Positions 34,983 to 44,069 of a stretch of DNA of 64,000 bases are shown here, piece by piece; position 1 is the stretch's first letter, and every line of letters begins with the position of its first letter. This DNA comes from Roseococcus pinisoli (lineage in GTDB: Bacteria > Pseudomonadota > Alphaproteobacteria > Acetobacterales > Acetobacteraceae). Both the position numbers and the translations under genes were made by a program. The DNA lies in contig NZ_JAHCDA010000006.1 in the NCBI RefSeq assembly GCF_018413645.1, positions 1 to 64,000 of the forward strand, read 5' to 3'. The notes beneath the pieces are model-generated. The model ran no database searches, was not told the origin of the DNA, and saw only the letters and a list, made by a program, of their open reading frames with translations.

Positions 34983-35915
34983 GTGCCACGAGACCAGGAG
35001 ATGAGCTTGCCCGAAAACATCCACGAGACCATCCAGCTTGATGGCGTCGCCTTCCGCCACCGCATGGTGACCGCGGCGGATATGCGGTTCCACCTGGTCG
35101 AGGGCGGCAGCGGCGAAACCGTTGTGCTGCTGGCGGGATTTCCGCAGAGCTGGTTCGCCTGGAGGCGCGTCATGCCGCTGCTGGCGAAACGCTACCACGT
35201 CATCGCGCTGGACCTGCCGGGGCAGGGCGATTCCGACAAGCCCGTGGACGGCTATGACACGCGCACCGCCGGCGCGCGGATCCACGCGCTCCTGAAGGTG
35301 CTGGGGCACAAGCGATACTTCATCGGCGCGCACGATATCGGCGCGTGGATCGCCTATCCCTATGCGGTCGCCTATCCGGAGGAAGTGCGTCGCCTCGTCA
35401 TGCTCGACGCGAACGTGCCGGGCATCACGCTGCCGACGACGGTGACTGTCGGCGCGCACAACTGGAAGAACTGGCACTTCTTCTTCCATCCGGTCCCCGA
35501 TCTGCCCGAGATCCTGATCACCGGCCGGGAGCGCGCCTATATCGAATGGTTCTTCCAGCGGAAGACGGCCAATCCCGCCGCCACCTTCAGCCCCGCCGAT
35601 CTCGACGAATACGAGCGGGCCCTTCGCGCGCCCGGCAATCTCCGCGGCGCCCTGGCCTATTACCGTGCGGTCTTCGAGGACATGGAGCAGAACCAGGCCC
35701 TGTCCTCCGTGAAGCTGGCGACGCCCCTCCTGGCCCTCGGCGGCGATGTCGGCATGGCGCCCCAGCTCTACGAGGCGATGAAGCCGCTGGCTGAGAACAT
35801 CCGCGGCGGCGTGATCGAGAATTGCGGCCACTACATCCCGGAAGAGCAGCCTGCCCAATTGGCCGCGCGCATGCTCGCCTTCTTCGACGAGGAAAGCGGC
35901 CCACACGGGTCGTGA
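34983..35915 (+). CDS. Alpha/beta hydrolase, epoxide-hydrolase-like
   Basis: A 310-residue hydrolase. The nucleophile is an aspartate (D118 in GAHDIGAWIAY), as in epoxide hydrolases and haloalkane/haloacetate dehalogenases; the base is in NCGHYIPEEQP near residue 283. The usual HGFP oxyanion motif is AGFPQSW (A51), which lacks the first histidine. The GTG at 34983 is the longest start; ATG 35001 or a TTG at 35007 with GGAG six bases before are alternatives. Divergent from and probably controlled by the LysR gene. Confidence 0.85.
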   Translation: MPRDQEMSLPENIHETIQLDGVAFRHRMVTAADMRFHLVEGGSGETVVLLAGFPQSWFAWRRVMPLLAKRYHVIALDLPGQGDSDKPVDGYDTRTAGARIHALLKVLGHKRYFIGAHDIGAWIAYPYAVAYPEEVRRLVMLDANVPGITLPTTVTVGAHNWKNWHFFFHPVPDLPEILITGRERAYIEWFFQRKTANPAATFSPADLDEYERALRAPGNLRGALAYYRAVFEDMEQNQALSSVKLATPLLALGGDVGMAPQLYEAMKPLAENIRGGVIENCGHYIPEEQPAQLAARMLAFFDEESGPHGS

Positions 35916-36032
35916 GGCGGCGAGCGACAAGGCCGTCATAAAACGTCGTCAAGCGAGAGGCACCGACACTTTGTGCGCCCGTAGGTTCGCTGCACCCGGA
36001 TCGGTTCCGGGCAGCACTGCGGAGAAGATGAG

Positions 36033-36638
36033 ATGTTGAGAATTGTCCTGGTTGCCGGCTTCCTGGCCGGAGCGTCGGCCTTGGCTTCGGACCCCGCCCA
36101 AGCGCAGGAAGCCGGCTATCGTTGCCCGGCCGCCGGGACGACCCTGGAGCGCACGCGTGGCGACGCCTTCACCTATCGCGGCGACGGCGCGGCGCCCTTC
36201 CTGTGCGCGACCTCGACCGGCGCGCAGCGCTTCCTCGGCTACTGGCAAACGGGGGAGACCTTCTATGCCAGCAACCGTGGGCCGCTGGAGCGGATGATGA
36301 CAGCCGCCTTCGAAGGGGCCGCGCCGTCGCCGGTGTCCTTCACCTATTTCAGCCATTCGGCGGTCGGCTACATTCCGATCACGGTCCGGGAGAGCTGGTC
36401 GGCGGGTGGGGCCGAGGCGGTGAGCACGCCCGCCGGCAGCTTCAACGCGCTACGCGTCGAGCGGGTCTTCCAGATCGTCGATTCCGCCTATCGCTACAGG
36501 CAGACCCTGTGGCTGGACCGTCAGAGCGGCGTCCCCGTTCGCGTGGAGGTCGAGCATCTCAACGGGATCATGGCGCCGCAGGTCTTCTCGTGGCAGGCGG
36601 CCGCGGTTCATCGCGGGCACGTCGCTTCGACGCGGTGA
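36033..36638 (+). CDS. Secreted protein of unknown function
   Basis: A 201-residue protein with a Sec-type signal (MLRIVLVAGFLAGASALASD) and a likely cleavage near AQAQE at residue 25. The mature part has two cysteines (C31 and C58), likely a disulfide, and beta-rich stretches such as GYIPITVRESW and LWLDRQSGVPVRVEVEH. The latter recalls beta-barrel lipid- or envelope-associated proteins of the DUF3108 style, but I cannot assign a family. A GGAGAAG-like RBS precedes the ATG. It appears monocistronic, between the hydrolase gene and tRNA-Gln. Confidence 0.7.
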   Translation: MLRIVLVAGFLAGASALASDPAQAQEAGYRCPAAGTTLERTRGDAFTYRGDGAAPFLCATSTGAQRFLGYWQTGETFYASNRGPLERMMTAAFEGAAPSPVSFTYFSHSAVGYIPITVRESWSAGGAEAVSTPAGSFNALRVERVFQIVDSAYRYRQTLWLDRQSGVPVRVEVEHLNGIMAPQVFSWQAAAVHRGHVASTR

Positions 36639-36714
36639 GGATGGGCGGCGCCAGCGAAATGCCGACGCTGCCGTGCGGCGGTATTCCGGAATCGTCAGCG
36701 GCAGGCGGGAGGGT

Positions 36715-36789
36715 TGGCTGGGGTGCTAGGATTCGAACCTAGGAATGACGGTACCAAAAACCGTTGCCTTACCACTTGGCTACACCCCA
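36715..36789 (-). tRNA. trnQ: tRNA-Gln (anticodon TTG)
   Basis: Read on the minus strand, the sequence folds as a complete tRNA: acceptor TGGGGTG pairing with CACCCCA, anticodon stem ACGGT/ACCGT with loop TTTTGGT (anticodon TTG), T arm CTAGG-TTCGAAT-CCTAG, discriminator G and an encoded CCA at 36715-36717. The 5' ten bases overlap the 3' end of ispE. Confidence 0.95.
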
Positions 36790-37661
36790 ACTGGGCCCGG
36801 ATGTAGCGAGACAGGCCGGGCGCCGTAAAGCCCCCCACCCGAGGCCCACCAGGTCGAAGGCATGGCACGAGCGGCGGTCTCGGCCTCGGCGGGCGTCGCG
36901 AAGAGGCCGAAGCAGGTGGCGCCCGAGCCGCTCATCCGCGCCAGCAGGCAGCCCGGCTGGCCGCGCAGCGCCGCCAGCACCTCGCCGATCGGGGAGCAGA
37001 GGGAGAGCGCCGCCGCCTCCAGGTCGTTGCCGAGCCGGGCGAGATCGGTCGCCATCGCGGCGGCATCGGGCCAGGATTCGGGAAGCACCGCGGGCGGCGA
37101 GAATCCGCCCTGTCGCGCGCGGAAGACGGCCGGCGTCGCCAGGGGGACGCGTGGATTCACCAGCAGCAGCCCGCATTCCGGCAGGGTGGGGGCGGGGCGG
37201 ATCAGCTCGCCGATGCCCTGCATCACGGCGGGGCGGGAGGCCACGCAGACCGGGACATCCGCGCCCAGCGGCGCCGCCAGCGCCGCCAGCGCCGCCTCGT
37301 CGAGCCCGGTGGCCCAGAGCCGGTTCAGCAGCCGGAGCGCGGCCGCGGCATCGGCCGAGCCGCCGCCGATGCCCGAAGCGACGGGCAGGCATTTCGTGAG
37401 CCGGAGCGCCGCCCCGTGCATCACGCCTTCCGGCAGCAGGGCCCGCGCGGCGCGCAGGACGAGGTTATCGGCCTCCGCGACCAGGGCGTCGCCGAAGGGG
37501 CCTTCCAGCGAAAGGCTCAGCGTCTCCGCCGGCACGGCCTGGAGCGCGTCCGCCGCCGGCCCGAAGACCGCGAGACTGTCCAGCAGATGGTAGCCGTCCT
37601 CCCGCCGTCCCGTGACGTGCAGGTAGAGGTTCACCTTGGCAGGCGCCGGTTCCAGCAGCAT
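36780..37661 (-). CDS. ispE: 4-diphosphocytidyl-2-C-methyl-D-erythritol kinase
   Basis: A 293-residue GHMP kinase of the non-mevalonate isoprenoid pathway, phosphorylating CDP-ME at the 2-hydroxyl. The N-terminal AKVNLYLHVTGRREDGYH and the ATP loop PVASGIGGGSADAAAAL are diagnostic, with ARMSGSGATCFGLF as the third GHMP motif. Start ATG 37661 is nine bases after the TPR-gene stop. The stop codon TAG is bases 8-10 of the downstream tRNA-Gln, so the mRNA and tRNA share a transcript and RNase P would cut within the coding end. Confidence 0.96.
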   Translation of the reverse strand: MLLEPAPAKVNLYLHVTGRREDGYHLLDSLAVFGPAADALQAVPAETLSLSLEGPFGDALVAEADNLVLRAARALLPEGVMHGAALRLTKCLPVASGIGGGSADAAAALRLLNRLWATGLDEAALAALAAPLGADVPVCVASRPAVMQGIGELIRPAPTLPECGLLLVNPRVPLATPAVFRARQGGFSPPAVLPESWPDAAAMATDLARLGNDLEAAALSLCSPIGEVLAALRGQPGCLLARMSGSGATCFGLFATPAEAETAARAMPSTWWASGGGLYGARPVSLHPGPVGV

Positions 37662-37669
37662 CACGCGGC

Positions 37670-39379
37670 TCAGCGTCCCACGGGCACCGGCAGGCCGTTG
37701 CGCAGCTTGCCCTCGATGCGGCTTGCCTCCGCCGCCTCGGGCTCCATCGTCAGCGCCCGGCGCCATTGGAAATGCGCCTCGCTCTGGCGGCCCAGGGCCC
37801 AGTACACGTCGCCGAGATGGTCGTTCACGGTCGAATTCCGCGGCTCCAGCTCCACGGCGCGCTCGAGCTGCTGGACGGCAGCCCGCAGGTCGCCCATGCG
37901 GAACAGTACCCAGCCGAGGCTGTCGGCGATGTTGCCGTCCTGCGGCCTCTGAGCGGCGGCAGCCTCCAGCATGGCCCGCGCGCGGTCGAGATGCACGCCC
38001 TGATCCGCCCAGGTATAGGCCAGGTAGTTCATGACATAGGCCTGCTCGGGCGAGAGCTGGAGCGCGCGGAGGAAGTCGGCCTCGGCGCCGGTCCAGTTGC
38101 CGGAGCGCTCGCGGGCGATGCCGCGGGCGTAGAAGAGGGGCCAGTCGTATTCCCGCGCCTGGTCCAGGCGGCCGATCGCGCCGTCATAGGCGGTCGCGGC
38201 CTCCGCGAAGCGGGAGCGGCGGCGCAGGATGTCGCCGAGGCGGGTGAGGGGCTGCGGCAGGGTCGGAAGGGCGGTCGCCGCCTGGGCGAGCAGGGCCTCC
38301 GCCTCGGGCAGCCGGTCCAGCCGATCCAGCAGCGCGGCGCGGCGCATCTGGGCCGTGCCGAAGAGCGCGTCGTCGGACGGGATCTGGCCCAGCACCCGCA
38401 CCGCGGCGTCCAGCTGCTCGCCCTCGGTCAGCGTGTCGGCCAGCAGCAGCAGGGCCGGGCCGAAGGTCGGCCGCAGGCGCAGGGCGAGGCGCGCCAGCAA
38501 CCCGGCCATCTCCTCCAGCCCCTGGCCGCGCAGCGCGCTGCCCAGGGCCACATAGGCCTCGGCGATGCCGTCGGCGGGCCCGTTGATGCTGCGGCGCGTC
38601 AGGACGCCCGCGCGGGCGGGCTCCAGCGCCGCCAGCGCCAGCTCGTCATGCGTGGCGCCGAGCTCGTCCAGCATGCGCACGGCTTCGGCATTGCGGCCGG
38701 CGCGATTGAGGATGCCGGCGGCCAGCAGCGCCAGCCGCATGGTGGGCTCCGGCTGGCCGGCGAGGGCGAGGCGGACGTAGCGCTCGGCCTCGCGGGGGCG
38801 GTTCGCCGCATCGGCGATCAGGGCGGCATGCAGGGCGTTGAGCCCGCGGAAGCGGCCCTGCTCGGCCAGCGGTCGCAGCAGGGCGATGGCCTGGTCCGTC
38901 TGGCCGCGGCCGGCGAGGCTCCAGGCCACGAGCACCGGCTGCAGCGCCTGCATCGGCCCCTGCCGGCCCAGCGCGCGGGCGCGGCTCTCCGCGCGGTCCC
39001 AGCGCTGGCCGACGATATCGGCGCCGAAGATCACGAGCTGGGCCGAGATATTGTCGGGCAGACGCCTGGCGAGCCGCAGCGCCTCGGGCCGGCCGTCCAT
39101 GAGGGCGGCGGCGAAGGCGTCGTTCACCAGGATGGACTGATTGGGCTCGGACCGCAGGGCGGAGAGCAGGTTGTCCGCCGCCACGGCGGTGTCCTGCTCG
39201 TCAGAGGCGAGGCGCCCGACGAGGAAGCTGCCGAAGACCGTCGCGGTCTCGCTGACATCCTCCCGGGAGGGGGCGACGCGGCCGCTGCGGTCGGTCAGGC
39301 CCGCGCCGCCCGCCGCGCAGGCGGCCAGCAGGGTCGCGGCAAGAAGGGCGAGGCGGGGGGGGGAACGGCCGTGAGCCAT
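37670..39379 (-). CDS. TPR-repeat lipoprotein
   Basis: A 569-residue protein made largely of tetratricopeptide repeats. The N terminus MAHGRSPPRLALLAATLLAAC has a lipobox ending at C21, so it should be anchored in a membrane after processing. Repeats are clearest in the C-terminal half (ALQLSPEQAYVMNYLAYTWA, cited as LQLSPEQAYVMNYLAY, then AVELEPRNSTVNDHLGDVYW). Upstream of ispE by 8 nt, an arrangement suggesting one operon with ispE and tRNA-Gln. TPR lipoproteins of this kind are thought to scaffold envelope or assembly complexes; the specific role is unknown. Confidence 0.88.
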   Translation of the reverse strand: MAHGRSPPRLALLAATLLAACAAGGAGLTDRSGRVAPSREDVSETATVFGSFLVGRLASDEQDTAVAADNLLSALRSEPNQSILVNDAFAAALMDGRPEALRLARRLPDNISAQLVIFGADIVGQRWDRAESRARALGRQGPMQALQPVLVAWSLAGRGQTDQAIALLRPLAEQGRFRGLNALHAALIADAANRPREAERYVRLALAGQPEPTMRLALLAAGILNRAGRNAEAVRMLDELGATHDELALAALEPARAGVLTRRSINGPADGIAEAYVALGSALRGQGLEEMAGLLARLALRLRPTFGPALLLLADTLTEGEQLDAAVRVLGQIPSDDALFGTAQMRRAALLDRLDRLPEAEALLAQAATALPTLPQPLTRLGDILRRRSRFAEAATAYDGAIGRLDQAREYDWPLFYARGIARERSGNWTGAEADFLRALQLSPEQAYVMNYLAYTWADQGVHLDRARAMLEAAAAQRPQDGNIADSLGWVLFRMGDLRAAVQQLERAVELEPRNSTVNDHLGDVYWALGRQSEAHFQWRRALTMEPEAAEASRIEGKLRNGLPVPVGR

Positions 39380-39550
39380 GGCGTGGAATGTAGCAGCGAA
39401 AAGTTGCGCCGCACCATGGGTCGTGACCTGTTCTCCACACCAGGGCGACACACTGTGGCTTTTGAGCATCGCCCGCTTTGCGGCCTTGAAGCAGGCGAGC
39501 CGGCATGCCCTCATTCCCGCTCGAAGGCACATCCGTAAAGGAGGCCGGGA

Positions 39551-40309
39551 ATGTTCACCCGCAGGAAGCTTGCCGCCGGCGCCGCCGCGCTGGGTCTCGT
39601 CGGCCGGGAGGTGTCGGCCCAGGGCCAGACCTTCCGGGTCGGCTCCACGCCCACAGGGATTCCCTTCACCTTCCTGGACACGCGCAGCAACACGCTGACC
39701 GGCTTCATGGTCGACCTGATCGGGGAGGTCGGGCGCCGCCAGGGCTTCGCGGTGGATGTGCAGGCGACGCCCTTCGCCGCGCTCATCGCCTCGCTGACCT
39801 CCAACCGCATCGACCTGATCGCCGCCGCCATGCTGGCCACGCCCGCCCGGCGCGAGCAGATCGACTTCTCCGACCCCGTCTACGGCTATGGCGAGGGGGC
39901 CGCGATCCGCGAAAGCGAGACCCGCCCCTGGCGCAGCCTGGCCGATATGCGCGGGGTCACCGCCGGGGCGCAGATCGGCACCATCTACATCGAGCCGCTG
40001 CGGGCCGCGGGCCTCGAGGTCCGCACCTATGACAGCGTGGCCGACATCATGCGCGACGTGTCGCTGGGCCGCATCCAGGCGGGCTTCGGCGATGCGCCCA
40101 TCGTCTCCTACCAGATCGCCCAGGGCACCTTCCGGGGCGTGAAGCTGGTGCCGGACTACCGCCCTTCGGTGGTGGGCAGCATCGCCATCGGCGCCCGCAA
40201 GGGCGATCCGGTGATCGCCCGGGTCAATGCGGGCCTCGCCGCCATCAAGGCGGACGGCGCCTTCGCGCGGCTGGTGGAGAAATGGAACCTGCCGGCCTCG
40301 GTGGATTGA
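39551..40309 (+). CDS. Polar amino-acid-type ABC transporter substrate-binding protein
   Basis: A 252-residue family-3 receptor. GGAGG RBS, then MFTRRKLAAGAAALGLVG, a twin-arginine-like signal ending near VSAQ. The hallmark GSTPTGIPFTFLD and LTGFMVDLIGEVGRRQG, and later IDFSDPVYGYGEG, match the amino-acid receptor fold. First of a complete three-gene ABC system with an FAD oxidase gene behind it. The ligand is likely a polar amino acid, opine or amine. Confidence 0.92.
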   Translation: MFTRRKLAAGAAALGLVGREVSAQGQTFRVGSTPTGIPFTFLDTRSNTLTGFMVDLIGEVGRRQGFAVDVQATPFAALIASLTSNRIDLIAAAMLATPARREQIDFSDPVYGYGEGAAIRESETRPWRSLADMRGVTAGAQIGTIYIEPLRAAGLEVRTYDSVADIMRDVSLGRIQAGFGDAPIVSYQIAQGTFRGVKLVPDYRPSVVGSIAIGARKGDPVIARVNAGLAAIKADGAFARLVEKWNLPASVD

Positions 40310-40319
40310 GCGTGCCGGC

Positions 40320-40979
40320 ATGAGCTGGGCGGGCTTCCTGCGCGACGGGCAGCAGTTCCTGCCGATCCTGCTGCAGGGCGTCTGGGTGACGATCGCCGTC
40401 ACCCTCTGCGCGCTCGCCCTGGCCACAGCGCTGGGCGTCGTCTGGGCGCTGATGCGCACCTCGGGGAAGCGGTGGCTGGAATGGCCTGCCATGATCTTCA
40501 CCAACGTCATCCGTGGCATCCCGATCCTGGTGCAGCTCTTCTACATCTACTTCGTGCTGCCCGAGCTCGGGGTCGATCTCAACGCCTTCCAGGCCGGCGT
40601 GATCGGCCTCGGTATCGCCTATTCCGCCTATATGGGTGAAGTGTTCCGCGCCGGCATCCTCGCCGTCGATTCCGGTTCGATCGAGGCGGCGGAAAGCCTC
40701 GGGATGTCGCGGGCGCGCGTGCTGAGCCGGGTGGTGCTGCCGCAAGCCGTGCGCATCGTGCTGCCGCCCTATGGCAACAACCTGATCATGCTGCTGAAGG
40801 ACAGCAGCCAGGCCAGCGTCATCACCGTCGCCGAGCTCTCGACCCAGGCGCGGCTCATCGCCTCCTCGACCTTCAAGAACCAGGAGGTCTGGACCCTGGC
40901 GGCGCTGCTCTATCTCTGCCTGAGCATCCCGCTGATCCTGCTGGTCGCCTGGCTGGAGCGGAGGTTCGGCCGCCGATGA
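40320..40979 (+). CDS. Polar amino-acid-type ABC transporter permease
   Basis: A 219-residue HisM/GlnP-type permease. The ATG at 40320 opens [20 protein letters not shown]. The EAA loop is [20 protein letters not shown] and [18 protein letters not shown] is the family signature span. Eleven bases after the receptor gene and overlapping the ATPase gene by 4 nt. Probably works as a homodimer since only one permease is encoded. Confidence 0.93.
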   Translation: MSWAGFLRDGQQFLPILLQGVWVTIAVTLCALALATALGVVWALMRTSGKRWLEWPAMIFTNVIRGIPILVQLFYIYFVLPELGVDLNAFQAGVIGLGIAYSAYMGEVFRAGILAVDSGSIEAAESLGMSRARVLSRVVLPQAVRIVLPPYGNNLIMLLKDSSQASVITVAELSTQARLIASSTFKNQEVWTLAALLYLCLSIPLILLVAWLERRFGRR

Positions 40980-41710
40980 TCGAGATCGACCGGCTGGAGA
41001 AATCCTTCGGCACGAACCGGGTCCTGGACGGGATCAGCCTCACCGTGCGGCAGGGCCAGGTGGTCTGCGTCATCGGCCCCTCGGGCTCGGGCAAGTCCAC
41101 GCTGCTGCGCTGCGTGAACGGCCTCGAATCCTACGAGGGCGGCGAGGTGCGGGTCTCCGGCCGCCGGGTGGACCGCCGCTCGCCGGAGATCCGCGCGATC
41201 CGGCGCGAGGTGACGATGGTCTTCCAGCGCTTCAACCTCTTCGCCCATCGCACGGCGCTGGAGAATGTCACCGAGGGTCCGATCTACGCCGCCGGCGAAA
41301 GCCGCGCCTCCGCCGAGGCGCATGCGCGCGAGCTGCTGGCCCAGGTCGGGCTGACGGGCAAGGAGGCCGCCTATCCCTCGCAGCTCTCGGGCGGCCAGCA
41401 GCAGCGTGTCGCCATCGCCCGCGCGCTCGCCATGCGGCCCAAGGCGGTGCTCTTCGACGAGCCGACCAGCGCCCTCGATCCCGAGCTGGTGGGCGAGGTG
41501 CTGACCGTGATGCGTGACCTCGCGCGGCAGGGCATGACCATGGCCGTCGTCACGCATGAGATGGGCTTCGCGCGCGAAGTGGCCGACCATGTCGTCTTCA
41601 TGGATCGCGGCCGCGTCGTGGAAGAAGGCCCGCCCGCCGAGTTGCTGACCGCCCCGCGCGAGCCGCGCACCCAGGATTTCCTCCGGCGCGTGCTGCGCCC
41701 CTTGGAGTAG
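40976..41710 (+). CDS. Polar amino-acid-type ABC transporter ATP-binding protein
   Basis: A 244-residue GlnQ-type ATPase. Walker [10 protein letters not shown], signature [15 protein letters not shown], Walker [14 protein letters not shown] and switch [13 protein letters not shown] are all present. ATG overlaps the permease stop (ATGA); the FAD oxidase gene starts 3 nt after its stop. Confidence 0.95.
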   Translation: MIEIDRLEKSFGTNRVLDGISLTVRQGQVVCVIGPSGSGKSTLLRCVNGLESYEGGEVRVSGRRVDRRSPEIRAIRREVTMVFQRFNLFAHRTALENVTEGPIYAAGESRASAEAHARELLAQVGLTGKEAAYPSQLSGGQQQRVAIARALAMRPKAVLFDEPTSALDPELVGEVLTVMRDLARQGMTMAVVTHEMGFAREVADHVVFMDRGRVVEEGPPAELLTAPREPRTQDFLRRVLRPLE

Positions 41711-41713
41711 CCG

Positions 41714-42985
41714 ATGCTTCCGCCGAGCCTCTATGCTGAGACCGCCACGCCTCGCCTCGACACGCCGCCGCTGGAAGGGAGCGCGCGCGCCTCGGTCTGC
41801 GTGATCGGCGGCGGCTTCACCGGCCTTTCGGCCGCGCTGCACCTCGCCGAGGCGGGGACGGAGGTGATCCTCCTCGAGGCCGAGGAGCCGGGCTGGGGCG
41901 CCTCCGGCCGCAATGGCGGGCAGGTGAATCCCGGCCTGAAGCCCAATCCGGATCAGGTGGAGGCCGATTTCGGCGCGGAGATGGGCGGCCGCATGCTGGC
42001 GCTCTCCTACGGGGCGCCCGACGCCGTCTTCGAGCTGATCCGCCGCCACCAGATCCAATGCGAGGCGAGGCAGGAGGGCACGATCCGCGCGGCCATCGGC
42101 GCGCCCAATGCCGTGGCGGTCGGCGCCACGGCGGAACAGTGCCTGCGCCGCGGCTGGCCCGTGGAGATGCTGGACGCGGCCGGCGCGGCGGCGCTGACGG
42201 GGACGGACCGCTATGCCGGCGCCATGCTCGACCGGCGCGGGGGCGACCTGCAGCCGCTCTCCTATGCGCGCGGCCTCACCCGCGCGGCGCAGCAGCTCGG
42301 CGTGCGGATCCATGGCGGCACGCCCGCCACCGGCCTCGCGCGAACCGAGGGCGGCTGGCGCGTGACGACGCCGAAGGGCGAGGTCCTGGCGGAGAAGGTC
42401 GTGCTCGGGACCAACGGCTATACCGGCGACCTCTGGCCGGGCCTGCGGCGCAGCGTGGTGCCGGTCTACAGCTCCATCGCCTGCACGGCGCCGCTGGCCG
42501 AGGAGGTCTCGCGGCGGATCATGCCGCGCCGTGCCTCGCTCTACGAGGCCGGGCACATCACGGTCTACTACCGGCTGGACCAGGCCAACCGGCTGCTGAT
42601 GGGCGGCCGCGGCCCGCAATCGCCGCTCACCAGCCTCGAGCCGGTACGCTACCTGATGGATTATGCCGCGCGCCTCTGGCCCGAGCTCGCGGGCGCGGCC
42701 TGGACGCATGGCTGGAACGGCCAGCTCGGCATGACGAAGGACCACTACCCCCACCTGCACGAGCCCGCGCCGGGCCTGCTGGCAGGCCTCGGCTACAATG
42801 GCCGCGGCGTGGCCATGGCGACGGCGATGGGCCGACAGATGGCGCTGCGCCTGCTGGGCCGGCCGGCCGCCGAGCTGGACATGCCGGTGCTGCCGATCCG
42901 GCCCATCCCCTTCCACGGCTTCTGGAAGCTCGGCGTGGCCTGGACCATCCTGCAGGGGCGGCTGCGGGATCGTTTCGGTATCTGA
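41714..42985 (+). CDS. FAD-dependent oxidoreductase (DAO family, amine/amino-acid oxidase type)
   Basis: A 423-residue DadA/PuuB-like flavoenzyme. The dinucleotide fold is CVIGGGFTGLSAALHLAEAG (cited as VIGGGFTGLSAAL), followed by EAEEPGWGASGRNGGQV, the FAD-linked motif typical of gamma-glutamylputrescine oxidase and related amine oxidases. The C-terminal GYNGRGVAMATAMGRQMA closes the FAD site. Directly behind the ABC operon, it probably oxidises the imported amine or amino acid. Confidence 0.92.
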   Translation: MLPPSLYAETATPRLDTPPLEGSARASVCVIGGGFTGLSAALHLAEAGTEVILLEAEEPGWGASGRNGGQVNPGLKPNPDQVEADFGAEMGGRMLALSYGAPDAVFELIRRHQIQCEARQEGTIRAAIGAPNAVAVGATAEQCLRRGWPVEMLDAAGAAALTGTDRYAGAMLDRRGGDLQPLSYARGLTRAAQQLGVRIHGGTPATGLARTEGGWRVTTPKGEVLAEKVVLGTNGYTGDLWPGLRRSVVPVYSSIACTAPLAEEVSRRIMPRRASLYEAGHITVYYRLDQANRLLMGGRGPQSPLTSLEPVRYLMDYAARLWPELAGAAWTHGWNGQLGMTKDHYPHLHEPAPGLLAGLGYNGRGVAMATAMGRQMALRLLGRPAAELDMPVLPIRPIPFHGFWKLGVAWTILQGRLRDRFGI

Positions 42986-43045
42986 CTTGCCGGGCCGACC
43001 GGGGCGGATGATCCTGGCCGAAAGGCGCGGGGAGGCGCCGTCCGC

Positions 43046-44014
43046 ATGATCCATCGCCGATTTCTTCTGGCCGCCGGCGGCGCGCTGCCGATGGCGGCCC
43101 ACGCCCAGGCGCCCTGGCAGCCCACGCGGCCGCTGCGCATGATCGTGCCCTTCGTCGCGGGCGGCAGCACGGATGTCGCGGCGCGGCTGGTCTCCGACGC
43201 CATGGGCGAGAAGCTGGGCCAGCCGGTCATCGTCGAGAATCGCAGTGGATCGGGCGGCAATATCGGCGGCGAGATGGTCGCCCGCGCGCCGGCGGATGGG
43301 CACACGCTGCTGATGGGCGTCACCGGCCTGCTCACCACCAACCCGCATATCTACCGGACCATGAGCTTCTCCCCGAGCCGGGACCTGGCGCCGGTGGGCA
43401 TGTGCTACACGAGCGACCTCGTGATCGTGGTGCCGCTCTCGCTGCCGGCCCGGAACCTCGCGGAGTTCATCGCGCTGGCGAAGGCGCGGCCGGGCGAGAT
43501 CTCCTTCGGCTCCTCCGGCCACGGCGCCTCGACGCACACGGCCGCCGAGCTGTTCCGGATCGCGGCGGGCATCGACCTCCAGCACGTGCCCTATCGCGGC
43601 TCGGGCGGGGCGATGAACGACCTCATCGCCGGCAATATCCAGATGATCATGATCCAGATCGCGGGCGCTGCCGGCGCCGTGCGGGACGGGCGGCTGCGCG
43701 CGCTGGCCGTCACCGGTCCGCATCGCCACGCCCTGATGCCGGACGTGCCGACCTTCGCGGAGCTCGGCCTGCCGCAGGCCACCGCGACCTCCTGGGGCGC
43801 GGTGATGACGACGGCGGGTACGCCCGCGCCGGCCATCGCCCGGCTCAGCGAGGTGCTGCGGGAGGCGATCGCCTCGCCGACCATCGCGCAGCGGATGGCC
43901 GGCGCGGGCGTCGACCCCCAGTCCAGCACGCCGGAGGAGCTGGCGACGTTCCTGGTCAGCGAATCCGAGAAATGGGGCCGCGTGGTGCGCGAGGCGCGGA
44001 TCACGGTGGAATAG
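43046..44014 (+). CDS. Bug/TctC-family periplasmic solute-binding protein
   Basis: A 322-residue Bug protein, ninth in the window and far from the others. Signal MIHRRFLLAAGGALPMAAHAQ with an HRR start. Motifs are VPFVAGGSTDVAAR, VIVENRSGSGGNIG and ADGHTLLMG. The RBS GGGGAG lies in the loop of a small 5-bp hairpin (43024-43039). A hairpin terminator follows the stop, separating it from the cobalamin genes. Confidence 0.9.
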   Translation: MIHRRFLLAAGGALPMAAHAQAPWQPTRPLRMIVPFVAGGSTDVAARLVSDAMGEKLGQPVIVENRSGSGGNIGGEMVARAPADGHTLLMGVTGLLTTNPHIYRTMSFSPSRDLAPVGMCYTSDLVIVVPLSLPARNLAEFIALAKARPGEISFGSSGHGASTHTAAELFRIAAGIDLQHVPYRGSGGAMNDLIAGNIQMIMIQIAGAAGAVRDGRLRALAVTGPHRHALMPDVPTFAELGLPQATATSWGAVMTTAGTPAPAIARLSEVLREAIASPTIAQRMAGAGVDPQSSTPEELATFLVSESEKWGRVVREARITVE

Positions 44015-44022
44015 CGCGCCGA

Positions 44023-44051
44023 CCGCACCCGGCTTGCCAAATCGGGTGCGG
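44023..44051 (+). terminator. Hairpin terminator between Bug gene and cobalamin genes
   Basis: Perfect 9-bp stem CCGCACCCG / CGGGTGCGG with an 11-nt loop, eight bases after the Bug stop and 19 bases before the cobC start. It could also act as a leader hairpin of cobC. Confidence 0.65.
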
Positions 44052-44069
44052 GCGAAGAGGGTCCGCGCC

